A model generated the notes under the pieces. It was not told the origin of the DNA. It saw nothing but the letters and a program-made list of their open reading frames with translations, and searched no databases. 64,000 bases of DNA from Platycnemis pennipes (Eukaryota > Arthropoda > Insecta > Odonata > Platycnemididae), in NCBI GenBank assembly GCA_933228895.1, contig OW121857.1, forward strand, positions 72,411,672-72,475,671. The letters run 5' to 3'. The stretch's first letter is position 1. The number at the start of each line of letters is the position of its first letter. Shown here piece after piece: positions 11,922 to 23,322 of this stretch. The translations under genes were made by a program, and so were the position numbers.

Positions 11922-12345
11922 TACTCTCTTCACCTCTATACTTCCCTATTCGTTTATCGAGTTGATTCGGTACATGCTGAAATTTCTTTCCTAAACTACT
12001 GTACTTGCTCATTTGGCACTTATCCCTTGGTCTTCCTTGTAGGGTGTTTTCTTGTGTTTTTTTCCTCTTCAAATAAACTTCCATTTCATAAGGTGTGCTT
12101 AATCCACCTCGTTCTTCTTGGTCGTACTGCTCTCCATGCAACTCTATTCCTCTGCTATGTGTACTCACTCATTTCTTTATTTATCCAACATTTAACCATG
12201 AGCGTTCTTAGTAAAAACATGGTCTTGAAAATTTTCTAATCAGCTTTTCCGTTGCTTCTTATCTCTGACTCATAGATTATTACCCTCTGTACTAAGGTTT
12301 GCTGACAAAACTCGAAAGTTGTTTACGTCTTTAAGCTACTTACAC
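11922..12345. repeat. 420-bp direct repeat, copy 1
   Basis: It aligns over its whole length with 13585-14006 in the same orientation, starting at CTCTTCACCTCTAT and ending near TTTACGTCTTTAAGCTA, with scattered substitutions and a few short insertions. Neither strand has an intact long frame; on the minus strand remnants such as RNRVAWRAVRPRRTRW recur, hinting at an old coding sequence. Family unknown. Confidence 0.85.
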
Positions 12346-12560
12346 TTGAATCATGCTCAGTGTAATCCGGTTTTGTCATACCCAGTTAAAATCAGAACAA
12401 CAATATTATTGGAAAAAAATTTTGGGGGGCCGAAGCCCCAGACTACGTGCCTGGTGGTGGGGGAGGCAGTTGACCAGATGGGTGAACAGTATCCAATAAC
12501 GGTAGAACACATCTAAAGCATTAGTTATGAAAGGAGTTTTGAAAGTACTTGGGTCAAGGT
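12346..12560. other. Spacer, unrecognised
   Basis: It contains a GGGGGG stretch at about 12423 and nothing I can name. Confidence 0.4.
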
Positions 12561-13240
12561 AATACTTTGTTTTGGCTAAGAATAGGTGAAGAGTAGGAAA
12601 ATTTATCCACTCCTCCAGGGGAGTGCACAGTGAAGGAAAGGGTGGGAAAGAAGAGGATAGCTGGAGGGGTGAACAGAAGGGGTCAGGGTATTTGAGAGGG
12701 AGGGCTCCGTGGGGAGGGGGTTGGAAAGGCACCGAATGGAAAGAGAAAGGATTCGCGGTGCCCCTAGCCGGCACACCTGTTTTGTTCTCATAGCGTGTGC
12801 TCCCGTACAATGCGCGCCGGGCCGAACTCTATCCGTCTTCCGAGCGAAGGGCTTCATTTCCCGGCGTCCCGGTGTATCCCTTCCGATCCGTTCGTGACGC
12901 TTCGCCTCAATTTCGGTGCTCGCCGGTAACATGCCCGCGCCGCCGCCGTCGTTGATTTGTGGGGGCATTATTAAAACCATCCGGGATTTGGAATTCATTC
13001 CGTGCATGTGTGGTGACCGGGGGTGGTTTCCTGGGAGACGAGGGACGGACGGCTCGCGCGCTGTTCAGCGATGCTCTGCCAGAGGAACGAATTTCCATTT
13101 GGGGAGTGATTGCTTTTTTTTCCTCGGCATAATGTTTCCGCCTCCCTTTTCAATTCCTAGCTGGAATGAATCGCTCTCGCCAAGCAGATCGCAAGTTGGG
13201 AGCCCGGAAAGGTATCAGAAAAATTCCGCAGAGTATAATA
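12561..13240. other. GC-rich island with CpGs
   Basis: Purine-rich to 12740, then CpG-dense (for example GCGCGCC- and CGCCGCCGCCGTCG-type sequence at 12810-12955). Frames of up to 134 codons overlap on both strands and none has a recognisable domain. A CpG-island promoter is possible but no transcript evidence is visible. Confidence 0.45.
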
Positions 13241-13550
13241 CATAACCCTTTCGGTAGCTGATGTATATTTTGATTGAATATAAGTAATATGAGCAGACTT
13301 CAGCCTCTTAACCTAGAAGCAATTTCTGGAGAATTTCCATCAATTAATGCATTCCACTGGCTATTTTTCGTTAAAGAGCTGGTGGGAGTTGTTTTTCCTT
13401 AGTTATTCATTCAAAAGATTAGGTCCTCCATGCAAGAGAACTCAATGAAGATTGAATCGGTTTCATCATTTCTAGCTTTAGTAACAGTGAACAGTGAAGG
13501 TGAATACTGAAGATATATTTACTTCAAGGATATTCATCATTTTTTTTAAC

Positions 13551-13576
13551 CCTGAGATGATTAACTTCATCTCAGG
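13551..13576. repeat. 10-bp hairpin at the edge of the direct repeat
   Basis: Arms CCTGAGATGA (13551-13560) and TCATCTCAGG (13567-13576) with a 6-base loop lie nine bases before repeat copy 2. Copy 1 has no counterpart at its left edge. Confidence 0.85.
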
Positions 13577-13584
13577 TTTCTTCA

Positions 13585-14006
13585 CTCTCTTCACCTCTAT
13601 TCTTCCCTATTCGTTTATCGAGTTGATTCGGTACATGCTGAAATTTTTTTCCTAAACTACTGTACTTGCTTATTTGGCGCTTATAATTATCCCTTGGTCT
13701 TCATTGTAGGGTGTTTTCTTGTATTTTTCCTCTTTACATATACTTTATGTCATAAGGTGTGCTTAATCTACCTCTTTCTTCTTGGTCTTACTGCTCTCCA
13801 TGCAACTCTATTCCTCTGCCATGTGTACTAATTCATTTATTTATTTATCCCCCATATAACCACGAGCGTTCTTCGTAAAAACCTTGTCTTGAAAATATTC
13901 TATTCAGCTTTTCCGTTGCTTCTTATCTCTGACTCATAGATTATTACACTCTGTACTAATTTTTGTTGGCAGAACTCGAAAGTTGTTTACGTCTTTAAGC
14001 TATCTT
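13585..14006. repeat. 420-bp direct repeat, copy 2
   Basis: Partner of 11922-12345, starting 1.66 kb downstream in the same orientation. The alignment is continuous, so both are copies of one unit rather than chance similarity. Whether it arose by segmental duplication or by two insertions of a mobile element cannot be told from two copies. Confidence 0.85.
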
Positions 14007-14740
14007 CGTAAAGGAGTAATAAGTAAAATTTTCGTAGCTGATGATGGAACTTACGACCTTGTGTACGTGGTCCTAGTAAAGGAGTGAGTTTTTCATCCAA
14101 TTACACGTTAATGCGAAAAGAAAATTACATTTATTACCAGTGGAGATTTTCACACCTATCTTTGGAATTTTGAAATATACGTAATAATGTGATAAAAATG
14201 CATGAAACCAGAAGCCTCTATTTTGAAATCGAACAAGATTATTTCAAGACTTGTTTTATATGCTGTTGACTGATTGTGCTAAAGTGTGGTTTTTCGTGGG
14301 TCATGTATCTTCTACAACATTTTATTATCCTTTATGCGTCCTATGATGAGTAAGGTAATGAGCTATAAATAATTGCTGGCTCATATAATAGCAATTGGTA
14401 GTGGCTGGTTAAAATCTAGCCTAATTACTCATGTTGATTGTGCTATCAGAATTAATTCTCTTGCGTGAAAATATTTTATCAAAACGAATAAATTTTTTTA
14501 AGTGAGACACAACACCGAGAAACGACTCTGATCTAGGCAGCTGTATCTAAGACTCATGTAACACTCATAGCGTTACCAGCATTAACCGAAAAAAACTCAA
14601 AGCCTTGCATTGCTTACTTTACGTGATTTACTGGGTAAGAAGCACAGTAGCTCTAGAAATATACAGAGTGAACAACGTGATGCCTACTTTTACAAGCGTT
14701 ACATTTTTATTGACTCATGGATTCACTCTCCTTAACCAAA
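14007..14740. other. Non-coding AT-rich sequence
   Basis: I see nothing recognisable here. Confidence 0.5.
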
Positions 14741-15480
14741 CACCGCGAGTGGTTTTAATGGCCCGGCCTCCTCTTAAGAGCACCCCGAGTTCCTTTTCCA
14801 GCCCGCTTTCATTCCCTTTCAGAATATGAGCGTAAATTTAAAACTCCATCTCTTTTTCTCTCTCTCTCTCTCAGGCCTCCACTTCATCGCTGCCGCGTGC
14901 TTTTCCAATGCTCCCGCGCTTAAGACTAAAGGCGACTCATTTTTCACCTCTCATCGCACACGCAAGGACGGACACTGCTTCTCCCTGCCGTTTCCCCCTC
15001 TTCAAATCCAGCTTCTTATTTATGAACCCCGCGGTAACATCTTTGACCGATCTCCAAGTTACTCTCTCCCTCCGTCCTCCAAGACACGACAACAAAGGGT
15101 GGGTGAGATGGTTTCACCCTCTCAACGTCTCTGCGTCCTATCTCTCCGCTTCCTCCATCACAGCGCAAGGCGTCCCGCTCTTAAAAACGTTTTAAAACTG
15201 TTTTATAATCCTCCCCTCCCTTTCCTTCCTTCGTTCTCCTCCAGTGAGTTTCCTGAACTCGTCCATTAATGCGTGATTTGTGTCCTCCGCGAAACAAAAC
15301 TCCTTTGTTCGCCCCGACGTTGTTTTCGCGGCACGTGTGCCCCCGTGAATTTTGATCGTGCCTCGGTTCTCAGCCGGCAAAGGGTACAAGGGCAAGAGGA
15401 TGCCGGCGTATTCATCCTTCAAGGACCTCACAATGCTGTATATTCTGTCCCCAGCCGTCTTTGAGATAATTCTGCGGGCA
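14741..15480. other. Pyrimidine- and GC-rich island
   Basis: It includes a (CT)n microsatellite at about 14856-14873 and C/T-rich sequence to 15260, then CpG-rich sequence. Three overlapping frames of 63-147 codons are serine/leucine/proline-rich and unrecognised. Confidence 0.45.
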
Positions 15481-15809
15481 TAATCTCACTCGTTATTACC
15501 TGCGGGACGCGGGTTTCTATGACTTGCTGGCAGTGAAATTTGGCGTTCATGTTACTCCATCTCCTTAAATCATCTGCTACAGTCTTCTCCGCAAATTTTA
15601 AACCACTATTGGTTGGCTGTATACAAGTGAGGGATTTCGTCGACCCTTGAAAAATGTACGGTGTTAAAAATGAGTATGATCTACTATTCGAGGCATTATG
15701 TATGAATGCAGAACGAACAATAGCTCAAGGACTAATTCAATACAAAAATTTTTCCTGAATGACGATTTAATATTTATTTTTTGTCAACAGTCGTTTAAGT
15801 TTTTCTTAA

Positions 15810-16437
15810 TAATTGTCTAATTCCCGTAAGGGGAATCAGGAGGATTCCTACGAAATCGGTCTAAGTAATGAACTTGAACGTGTGCAGCGAAGATCGGCAA
15901 GATTTGTAACGGGACGATACGATAATTATATTAGCGTAACCAGTCTATTAAATGAATTGAAATGGGAATCATTGTCAGATCGCAGGTTGAAATTTAGACT
16001 TAATCTCTTCCACAAATTCCAAGGCAATATTTTCAGTGATGATGTTAAAAGTATTTTACGAACCCCAACTTACTATGGCAGACTGAACCATAATCATAAA
16101 GTTAGAGAAATTGATTGCCGAACTGACCGATTCAAAATGTCCTTTTTCCCTCGCACAATAAGAGATACGAATAACGGTAAATATGTCCTATCGGAGAGTA
16201 GCAATGAATAGCATTGGTAGCTGCATGTTGGTATGAGTACTTAAAGCTAACCCTACTAACAGAATGTTTTTGCATGTTTGCTTTGCAATTTCTATCTTTT
16301 TTAAATAGTGTAGTTCTGACTACTATATTAATACTATTCCTTTTTTATGCATGATATGTAGTGCATGTTTGGTGAGCAATCACCCCCTGCCACACACCCT
16401 TGTGGTGGCTTGCAGGGTATTATGTAGATGTAGATTA
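15810..16437 (+). mobile_element. CR1/L2-like retroelement, 3' end (copy 4, best preserved)
   Basis: It contains about 400 bp of ORF2 3' end, a 3' untranslated region of about 225 bp, the terminal hairpin (CCCTGCCACACACCCTTG then GGTGGCTTGCAGGG, about 16385-16418) and a TAGATG tail. The 5' side is truncated near 15810, typical of incomplete target-primed reverse transcription. Confidence 0.85.
15813..16211 (+). pseudogene. C-terminal fragment of CR1/L2-like ORF2 protein
   Basis: An open frame of 132 codons carries the post-reverse-transcriptase tail seen in CR1/L2-clade elements. In order it shows LERVQRRSARFVTGRY near residues 21-36, VTSLLNELKWESLSDRR at about 43-59, PTYYGRLNHN at about 89-98 and FFPRTIRDTNNGKY at about 112-125. 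This region lies downstream of the reverse transcriptase palm. The upstream endonuclease and catalytic parts are absent and there is no proper start codon, so the fragment is dead, although its frame is uninterrupted. The same tail recurs in broken form at 3.6, 17.6 and 31.3 kb. The clade is assigned from motif order and memory of such tails; other Jockey-superfamily clades are possible. Confidence 0.75.
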
Positions 16438-16454
16438 TTTCATGCATATGTACA

Positions 16455-16735
16455 ACCGCATGGGAACCATGGCAGCCTAGTGGATAGAGTGCTGGGCTAC
16501 ACACCGGAGGATTCCAGGTTCAAAGAAGCCTTTCTGGACACCCCCACCTAAAATCCTTGCCATTCGACTTTCTATGTGCAAAACTTCGTAGGAAATCGCA
16601 GGTAGCCCAAGGAAAGAAACTGGTTACCTACCCTTCATGTGTAAATCCCAAACACCAATAGCTTAGTGCAGGATGAGCTCTACCCTCGCCTATCGAAATC
16701 AACCCAAGGGTTAAACGCCGAGTGAGTGATACAAC
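16455..16735 (+). repeat. SINE-A copy 1, tRNA-derived
   Basis: The head has an A box (GGCAGCCTAGTGGATAGAG) and a B-box-like CAGGTTCAAAG about 40 bp later, as in a tRNA gene. The body (CAGGTAGCCCAAGG, then GAGCTCTACCCTCGCC and AACCCAAGGGTTAAACG) is shared with the minus-strand copies at 48.4 and 49.3 kb. The cloverleaf is not intact, so it is a SINE rather than a functional tRNA. Confidence 0.75.
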
Positions 16736-16789
16736 CCCATATATTAGGCTTTCCTGGCTAATGAGTTGACCTCTAACATACCAAGATTT

Positions 16790-17040
16790 TTTTGCTTCCA
16801 CCAGGATCTGCTGGAGTTTTCGGGGAGAATAGTGGGCAGAGTATTAGGGTGTTAACCGAAGGACCCGATTCAAATCACGAGCCTTTGTACTCATTCAAGA
16901 AAAATCCAAGTGGGGTGATTCTTTGGGAACCATCTCTTTCTGGTAAACCATAGGCATAGAGAAAGTAAATGGCCCTCCTACCTTGATATGTGAATTTCAC
17001 ATGCCATTGGGCTAAGTCAGCAGTTACTTTGCTGCTGGAG
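16790..17040 (+). repeat. SINE-A copy 2, degenerate
   Basis: A second tRNA-like head (GGGCAGAGTATTAGGG and GATTCAAATCA) is followed by body sequence CCCTCCTACC, ATGTGAATTTCACA and TTGGGCTAAG. These match the complement of the 49.3-kb copy. It lies in the same orientation about 55 bp after copy 1, making a tandem pair. Confidence 0.6.
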
Positions 17041-17320
17041 TTATTTTACTAGCACTCGTGAACTTTTACCGTCATTTTATTACATCTCTTTGCAATTTCT
17101 TCCTTTTTCAGTAGGCACCAATACTGATATAAACAATTTATAAGGGATAAAAATTGCACAATACCTAAAGAGCACACTTCCTAAAAGTATCATTCATATT
17201 TGTAGTGGTGTGAGATTCTAATATCGAGGCTAAGTAAGAAAATACAAAAGCTATCATAAGACTAGGCTGTTATGAAACACATTAACCGTAATGCTTTCAT
17301 CAAAATTGTATTCATCTACA
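17041..17320. other. Spacer, AT-rich
   Basis: I see nothing recognisable here. Confidence 0.4.
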
Positions 17321-17840
17321 TCTACATAATACCCTGCAAGCCACCATAAAGGTGTGTGGCAGGGGGTGAACTCTCACCAAACATGCACTACATATCATGC
17401 ATAAAAAAGGATTAGTACTTGTATAGGTACTGCTCAAAACTACGCTGTTTAAAAAAAGATAAAAATAGCAAAACTTACATGCAAAAACATGCCGTTAGTT
17501 GGGTTAGCTATAAGTCCTTATACCAACATGCAGCTACCAATGTAATCCATTGCTACACTCGTACTGTATATATTTACCGTTATTCATATCCCTAATAGTA
17601 CGAGGACAAAAGGACATTTTGAATCTGTCAGTTCGGCAATCAATTTCTCTAATTTTGCGATTATGGTCCAGTCTACCATAGTAAGTTGGGGTCCGCAAAA
17701 TATTTTTAACATCATCACTGAAAATATGGTCTTGGAATTTGTTTAAGGGATTGAGTCTTAATTTCAACCTGCGTATTAATGCTGCAGAGGCAACTAAGTT
17801 TTTTCGCTCGAAAGTATTGGGATAGAATTTTACAGTCATA
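17321..17840 (-). mobile_element. CR1/L2-like retroelement, 3' end (copy 5)
   Basis: The minus-strand copy ends at 17321 with CATCTACATCTACATAAT, the complement of the TAGATG tail, preceded by the hairpin block at 17331-17364. The 3' untranslated region runs to about 17570 and ORF2 tail sequence continues to about 17770-17840. Confidence 0.85.
17534..17839 (-). pseudogene. C-terminal fragment of CR1/L2-like ORF2 protein
   Basis: A minus-strand open frame of 101 codons contains NPLNKFQDHIFSDDVKNI, PTYYGRLDHNRKIREIDCR and FCPRTIRDMNNGKY. It matches the 15.8-kb fragment residue by residue over about 75 positions. The first 25 or so codons no longer match, which marks the truncation or rearrangement point near 17770. 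There is no catalytic domain. Confidence 0.75.
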
Positions 17841-18060
17841 AATAGTTATTGGAGACCTTCAAAACGGCTTGAGCTCCTTGTGCCAAGTTAAATCTTTTTT
17901 CGAATAGGAATTTTGCCTTTATTTTCTTTTATATTTTAAACATGACATAATGTTCCACGTACAACTTAGATAGGATAAAATTCTATTTTCCTCAACTAAT
18001 AGGCCCAGATTAATGAGAACGAGATTTCGCAACTTTGATAAAATCCATGTGGTTTCCTCT
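17841..18060. other. Spacer, AT-rich
   Basis: I see nothing recognisable here. Confidence 0.4.
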
Positions 18061-18900
18061 CAAGTGTCTAAATGCCAGGATATCCAGGATGGTCTTCAGA
18101 AAACGACCGTCCATCTAGTCGAGCCAGCACCCTCCCTCTCTTTTCCCTTGTCCTTAATGCTTTCAATGGCCTTTGACTGATCAGGTTGATATCCTCCTTC
18201 TCGGCCTGGAAGGCTGGCTGGAAACATTTCGGTAGGCGGCTGGTATTTCGGCCGGGAAAGAGGATTAAGGGGGGAATGCAAATAAAAAAAATAATCCCGC
18301 GGGCGGCATTGGATCGCTTCGAATATCTTCGGAGAAGGAGAGGACTTTTTTTGCGCCCGGCAAGGCAAAAAAAAGGGTGACACTCGGTCTTTTTTTCCAT
18401 TCTGAGGAAATATCGCCTGGGCAAACGCCAAGGGCCCCCTCTCATCTTTCTGTAATCTCGCTCCTTTTATATTTTCCTCGGAATGAAACGGAATAACACC
18501 ATGGCGGGAGGGAGTGAAGATTTTGGGAGGGTATCGTATTTTTCGGAGTGAAAAAAAGTTGTTGGTGCGAGGTTGAAGGACTACGTGGAGTAGGGCGCCC
18601 TACCAAAATCTGTGGTCCCCGGGATTGAATGTGGAACGAGGTAAAGTGAGGCGTGTGGAAGGGGAAGATTTTGTGTATGCATATACCTGCTATTGGGCCG
18701 GAAACAAAAAAAAAGTCAAATGAATGTGTGGCGGTAGAAACAAGTATCCAGAATCTTCGCTGTTCCATCCGATTAGATTTCTGTATTTATGGCGACGGGA
18801 TGGTTTGTCAAAGGCGGATAATGCTTTCGACTGCTTGGTTCTTCAGCAGGAGAAAGTTTCACTGGGGATTAACGTTTGTGTCCCGAGGAAGGTAGGGTAG
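18061..18900. other. GC-rich island
   Basis: Mixed CpG-containing and G-rich sequence with several A-runs (about 18280, 18368, 18550, 18706). Frames on both strands overlap and are unrecognised. Confidence 0.45.
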
Positions 18901-20690
18901 GGTTGGAAGTCCGTTCGGCCCTAAGACTAAATGTCCTCACTCCTTCTCTTAAAGCTTTTTATCACAACAATACGCAGTTCAGTCGACATTGTATTCTGTA
19001 ACGACATGAATTGTGTGGGTAGTTACTAAATTTTTCGAAGTTTCGCATTTAACCTAATCCATTGTGCAGTTTTACTTATGTACAGATGCTTGATAAAATG
19101 GGCTCATGTAAAGCAGTGTATTACATGAAATTTTGCTCAAATCCTGATGTGTCTCCCTGCAAAATATACTTTTCTATGTTACATGTATTCATTAACTCAA
19201 TTAAAATAATTGACGCTCTCTATATAATACAGAAGTAACTAGCCGAAGTAACCCTTTGAAATTCAATGAGGGACGAAAAGCATTGAGCACAGAATTAAAT
19301 TAAATTAAACCTTTCTATTTGCTGTTCAAAACGTACAACCAGATATTAAGATACTCAGAAAATTCGAGCAGGTATTATATTAACCGTAATGTACAAGGTG
19401 TATAGCACTTAAGTTTCTATTCTAGTGAAATATAAGCTATCCTTTCAATATTCTTATCTATGCTCTTGGACGTAAACATTTTGACACCACCCCGTATTAG
19501 TACCTACACTATATTACATACTTATTGGATTGATGAAATATTTTCTATGTAAAAATACTTCATCTTGGTTTTATCGTATTAGTTTTCTTTATGAAAAATT
19601 CGTCTGCATTTTTACCTTTTGTATTTCATATCCACAACTTCCTCCGCTTCATATTTTTGATTGAAAATTAAATGTGAAAAATTATGAAATTTGTCCAAAG
19701 ACACACAGATATGTATAAGCATAAAAATATTTTTGATACTTGCCATTTTTAAATTGAAATGTAACTACTTATAATAAAAATAGGTGTTCCAACGTTTAAA
19801 TTTGGTTTTTATATTTAAAATTTTTTACATTTTTACATCTTGATTGAGGGATTAAAGACTGCCTATAACGCTGACAGTGTTGCGTTTGGCGCTCTACGTC
19901 CAGAACTTGGTGGCATGGATGCTTCAGTCTCAAGGGACACTTACAGAACACCGCGATTCTCTTTGCAATACCTCAGAGCAGACTCAGGGCAGACTCTAAG
20001 CTCTTATTCATTTTATAACGTTAAACCCATCTATCAAGGCATTATTTTTCTGAATGTTATACTATGATGTTATTATATAATTAATCGTGTTTTATTAATT
20101 AAAAATTAAAATATGGTCAATTGTAGTATTTTAATGTTACTTTAGTTTTAATCTGCATGCACCTCACACATTTCTTCGAGTACTTCGCAAACCTTGTCTA
20201 CGCGAAACTGTGATTTCAAAGTAGCCAATATCATATTCTGTTAGTTTGGAAGGAATTTTGCCGTTTCTATTTGGAAGTTTATTCTCGTTCGGAGCGACAT
20301 TCATAAGACAGCTATATTCCTATTGTTAAATACATTCACGTTTCGTAATGGTTCTCTTGCAATTAACTATTTTCAGGATACTATGTGCAGCCCGCATAGA
20401 TGTGCTACTGTATCAATAATTGCCATTACCTCGCATGTATGTACACATCAGTTTTGTGTCGATTTAGACTTCTTGTAAAAATGTTATTCCTCTAGTATTC
20501 ACTGCAAACACTAAACCTTTTCTCTCTCCATAGTAATTCTCTGGAAAATATCTATTTAGATTTTCTCTCTCATATGCCTATTGTATATGAACTATTATGA
20601 ATATGAAATTGAATATGATATATAAATTGTGTATGCCTATTGTAGCTTAACATGGCCCCCAAAAATATTATTTCCTTGAAAGGAATCGAT
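18901..20690. other. Non-coding AT-rich sequence
   Basis: One frame (75 codons, 19840-20067) has locally more even codon use than its surroundings, but I recognise no family and see no splice signals around it that I would trust. Confidence 0.45.
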
Positions 20691-22295
20691 TCCTCGAAAT
20701 TTAGTTTAGCACTTTATGGTAATGGACGCTTATGTCATTAGGGTTTCCATACCCTTCTTCTAGCCATTCTCTTAGACTTCTTGGTCGTTTAAATATAAAA
20801 AGCAACGAGTAAGTAACAGTGAGAATGAAAGAGTAGAAGTACGAAGAGGTATATGAAGGACCAAGTCCAAGCCGCAGGGAGCTGATTTGATGATGAGATA
20901 GCCCATGGCAAAGGAGACATTGACCGATTGACCGGACATGAGTGATACGTTTTCGGTCGAAGGGTTCAAAGGCGGATATTTCGTGCTCATTGAAGTTTCG
21001 ATAAATTATGATGTTATGCGCGCAGGACCGAAACGGATTGGAGCGGTACCGTTGTGTCGGATACATCGTTTTGGTTTATTTTTTTTCTAAAATCTTTAAT
21101 TTCGTGCACGATCGCAATATGAATACCTTCATGTCCGTAGAGTTTGCCGGCGCCGATCTGTCGGTTGTCCAATTTGAATGCAAAGGTTTCCGAGATGACC
21201 ATCCATCAACAGTGCCCACGTGTGCAAAATATGCGCTGCAAGTGTTACCTCTCAAATTTTGCACTGCCCAATCGGAATATTTCAATCATTTTCTTTTCAA
21301 TTGAAAGTGTGCATGGCCCCAAGCAATGAGGACCGTTGAATTTACTCCTCTGATGATAATGTTTTATTGAGACCCGGCAATTATTTTGCTATGAAGTTTA
21401 TATATTCTTACATCTTCAGTTAACTCCTTTTATTCCTTACTCTCCGGAATGTTTTGTAAAATTCATGGTTAATAATCTTTGGTTGAACTTATTCCAGTTG
21501 GCATTGTCCCTACGCATTTGTGGATAAAATATGCGCTGGCCACTGTTCCATTTATATTATATTGCGATTATTGAGAAAGCGAATTCAAGATTTGGTGGGT
21601 ATTCAGAGAAAGTGATATCTAATCGACTGTTTGCATTGAAACACCTTCAGCTTTTGCTAAGGTAAAGCCAATGGCATCAAACCCTTCGATTAGGCAACAT
21701 AAACATTCTAAAGGTGAAAATATCAATTTATGATTTAGGAGGAAAGAAAGATAGGGAATTCAAAAGAAGTTGTTACGGTTAAATTATCGAGTTTCATAGA
21801 ATCGAAAGTCAAGAATTTCAATAAATACCCTACATTTTATAATTTGCGCTAAGTGCTAAGGTAATCTACCCGCAGTTGGTGACAAAAAATTTTCAATCTT
21901 TTGGCGCGTTATTCTCCTCACTATTTTTTCTTATTTTTCTCCTTCTTTGACTCAAAATATATATTTCATCCTTTGAATGTACTTATGCAAATACTTTTTC
22001 TCACAATATTACAAAGGTACTTAATATCTATCTTGCTTTAAAATACTTAGATACCGTCACGAAAAAAATACAATGTTCCATTAGTTTTTTATCTGGTTTG
22101 CCCTTTGATGTGTAAAGTGTGTAACAATAAATTTCCTTACCTAGATTTTTATCCAACGTCACATGAAAATTATAATGTAAATATATTGAAGGTTATATTT
22201 GTATTGATATACGTTAATTTTCATCATAATCATGCTTTAAAAGGTGGCATTAAATCTCTGTATGAGAGGATTTTCGTCCCGACGCTTAGGGGTTA
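20691..22295. other. Non-coding, AT-rich with a balanced patch at about 20900-21200
   Basis: Overlapping short frames on both strands at 20.7-21.3 kb show no domain. I see nothing else. Confidence 0.45.
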
Positions 22296-23160
22296 ATAGG
22301 TTTATCTGAGATTAGAATTTCACGCATCTCAACGTCAACCTTTTACGAGAGCACCACCGCTGAATACTCTTCGTTAATCTATTCTCCTTACTTTGACGTG
22401 TTCTCGTGGTTTTATCCCGAGGTACACAATGTTCCTCGCGATTATTCCAATTACTATCCGATGTGACCGAGTCCTTATCCGTCCGTACGCATCGCTGGAC
22501 CCTCGAGAACAAATTAAAAACAGAAAAAAAAGGATTTATAGGAGACGGAAGTAAATCGAAGATCGGGACGAGAGTTCTTATTCCATTCCCCTTTGCCTCT
22601 GCCCGTATCTTCTTCTCCATCATCTGAGTCTCTCGCTCTGGCCTACCTGATGGAGGAGTCGGAGGTGGTGGAGGAGGGAAGAACTTAAACACCAGCGACA
22701 CAATCCCATGTAACTTTCTGCCTCCTTATCTCATAAGATCCTTAACTCCAATCCTTCCTCATTCTGTCACTCTCGATTTTATCCCGCAACGGCATTCCTC
22801 AAAAGCTTTCACGCGCCGGGAGGACGGACGGGCCTCTCTCTGCGGCGCAGGCACGCACAATCGCCCGGGCGCACTCACGCACAAAAGCATCTTGACCGAT
22901 TGATCCCGCTGCGCTGCTGTCAGGAAGGGTTTAACAAAAGGACCCGAGAGGTTTTTTTGGGCCCGAGGAGGGGTAGTGCCTCCCCGAAGGGGGGTCCTTG
23001 ATGAGAAGACTTCGGCGATGGAGAAATGTAAGGTGGAGGTGAGGTTGGGACGCGTTCGGTGTCTTGGACGGACATAGGTGCGGAGGTCAGGGCATTCTTG
23101 TCTTGGAAAGAAATGTCGCGAGGAGTCGGGCGCAAGATAATCGTTAAGGGTAGAAAACAC
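22296..23160. other. GC-rich island with CpGs
   Basis: CpG-dense at about 22790-23110. The 172-codon minus-strand frame at 22759-23277 runs through it but its N-terminal part is the Penelope-like repeat, not a gene. No domain is seen. Confidence 0.45.
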
Positions 23161-23243
23161 TCTTGCTGAATCTCGGTTGATGAAGTGAAGACGATGAAGA
23201 AAGTTTTCTCCGGTTCTTCTCGGGATCAGGATGTCCTTGCTGA

Positions 23244-23281
23244 CCGACGTTTCGATGCTGAACTCCTGCATCATCATCAGG
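23244..23281 (-). ncRNA. Hammerhead ribozyme-like core (HHR-1)
   Basis: The minus strand shows CTGATGA, a GATGC/GCATC stem with the 9-nt loop AGGAGTTCA, then GAAAC and GTC. The conserved CUGAUGA and GAAA core elements are intact. One extra T lies between CTGATGA and the stem, unlike a canonical hammerhead, and stem III would be only a base pair or two, as in the minimal forms thought to work as dimers. Confidence 0.55.
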
Positions 23282-23310
23282 GTAGTTGAGTGTCACTAAC
23301 GTGGTTTTGT

Positions 23311-23322
23311 GCGCCTTATATA
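23311..23322 (-). promoter_or_regulatory. TATA box of the Penelope-like repeat
   Basis: TATATAAGGCGC on the minus strand lies about 30-40 nt before the hammerhead core, the usual distance from a TATA box to a start site. The same spacing recurs at 62.42 kb. Confidence 0.5.

Noticed and set aside
12406..13007. Two 134-codon minus-strand frames
   Set aside because: They overlap in different frames within one GC-rich island and also overlap plus-strand frames. Composition effect.
14826..15269. 147-codon plus-strand frame
   Set aside because: Begins in a (CT)n microsatellite and is low-complexity S/L/P sequence; a second frame of 95 codons overlaps it. No domain.
19840..20067. 75-codon frame in AT-rich DNA that looked less random than its neighbours
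   Set aside because: No family recognised and no supporting splice or promoter signals. It could be an exon but cannot be supported.
22759..23277. 172-codon minus-strand open frame
   Set aside because: Its first 30 or so codons are the hammerhead-bearing Penelope-like repeat and the rest crosses a stop-poor GC island. No domain and no conserved pattern.
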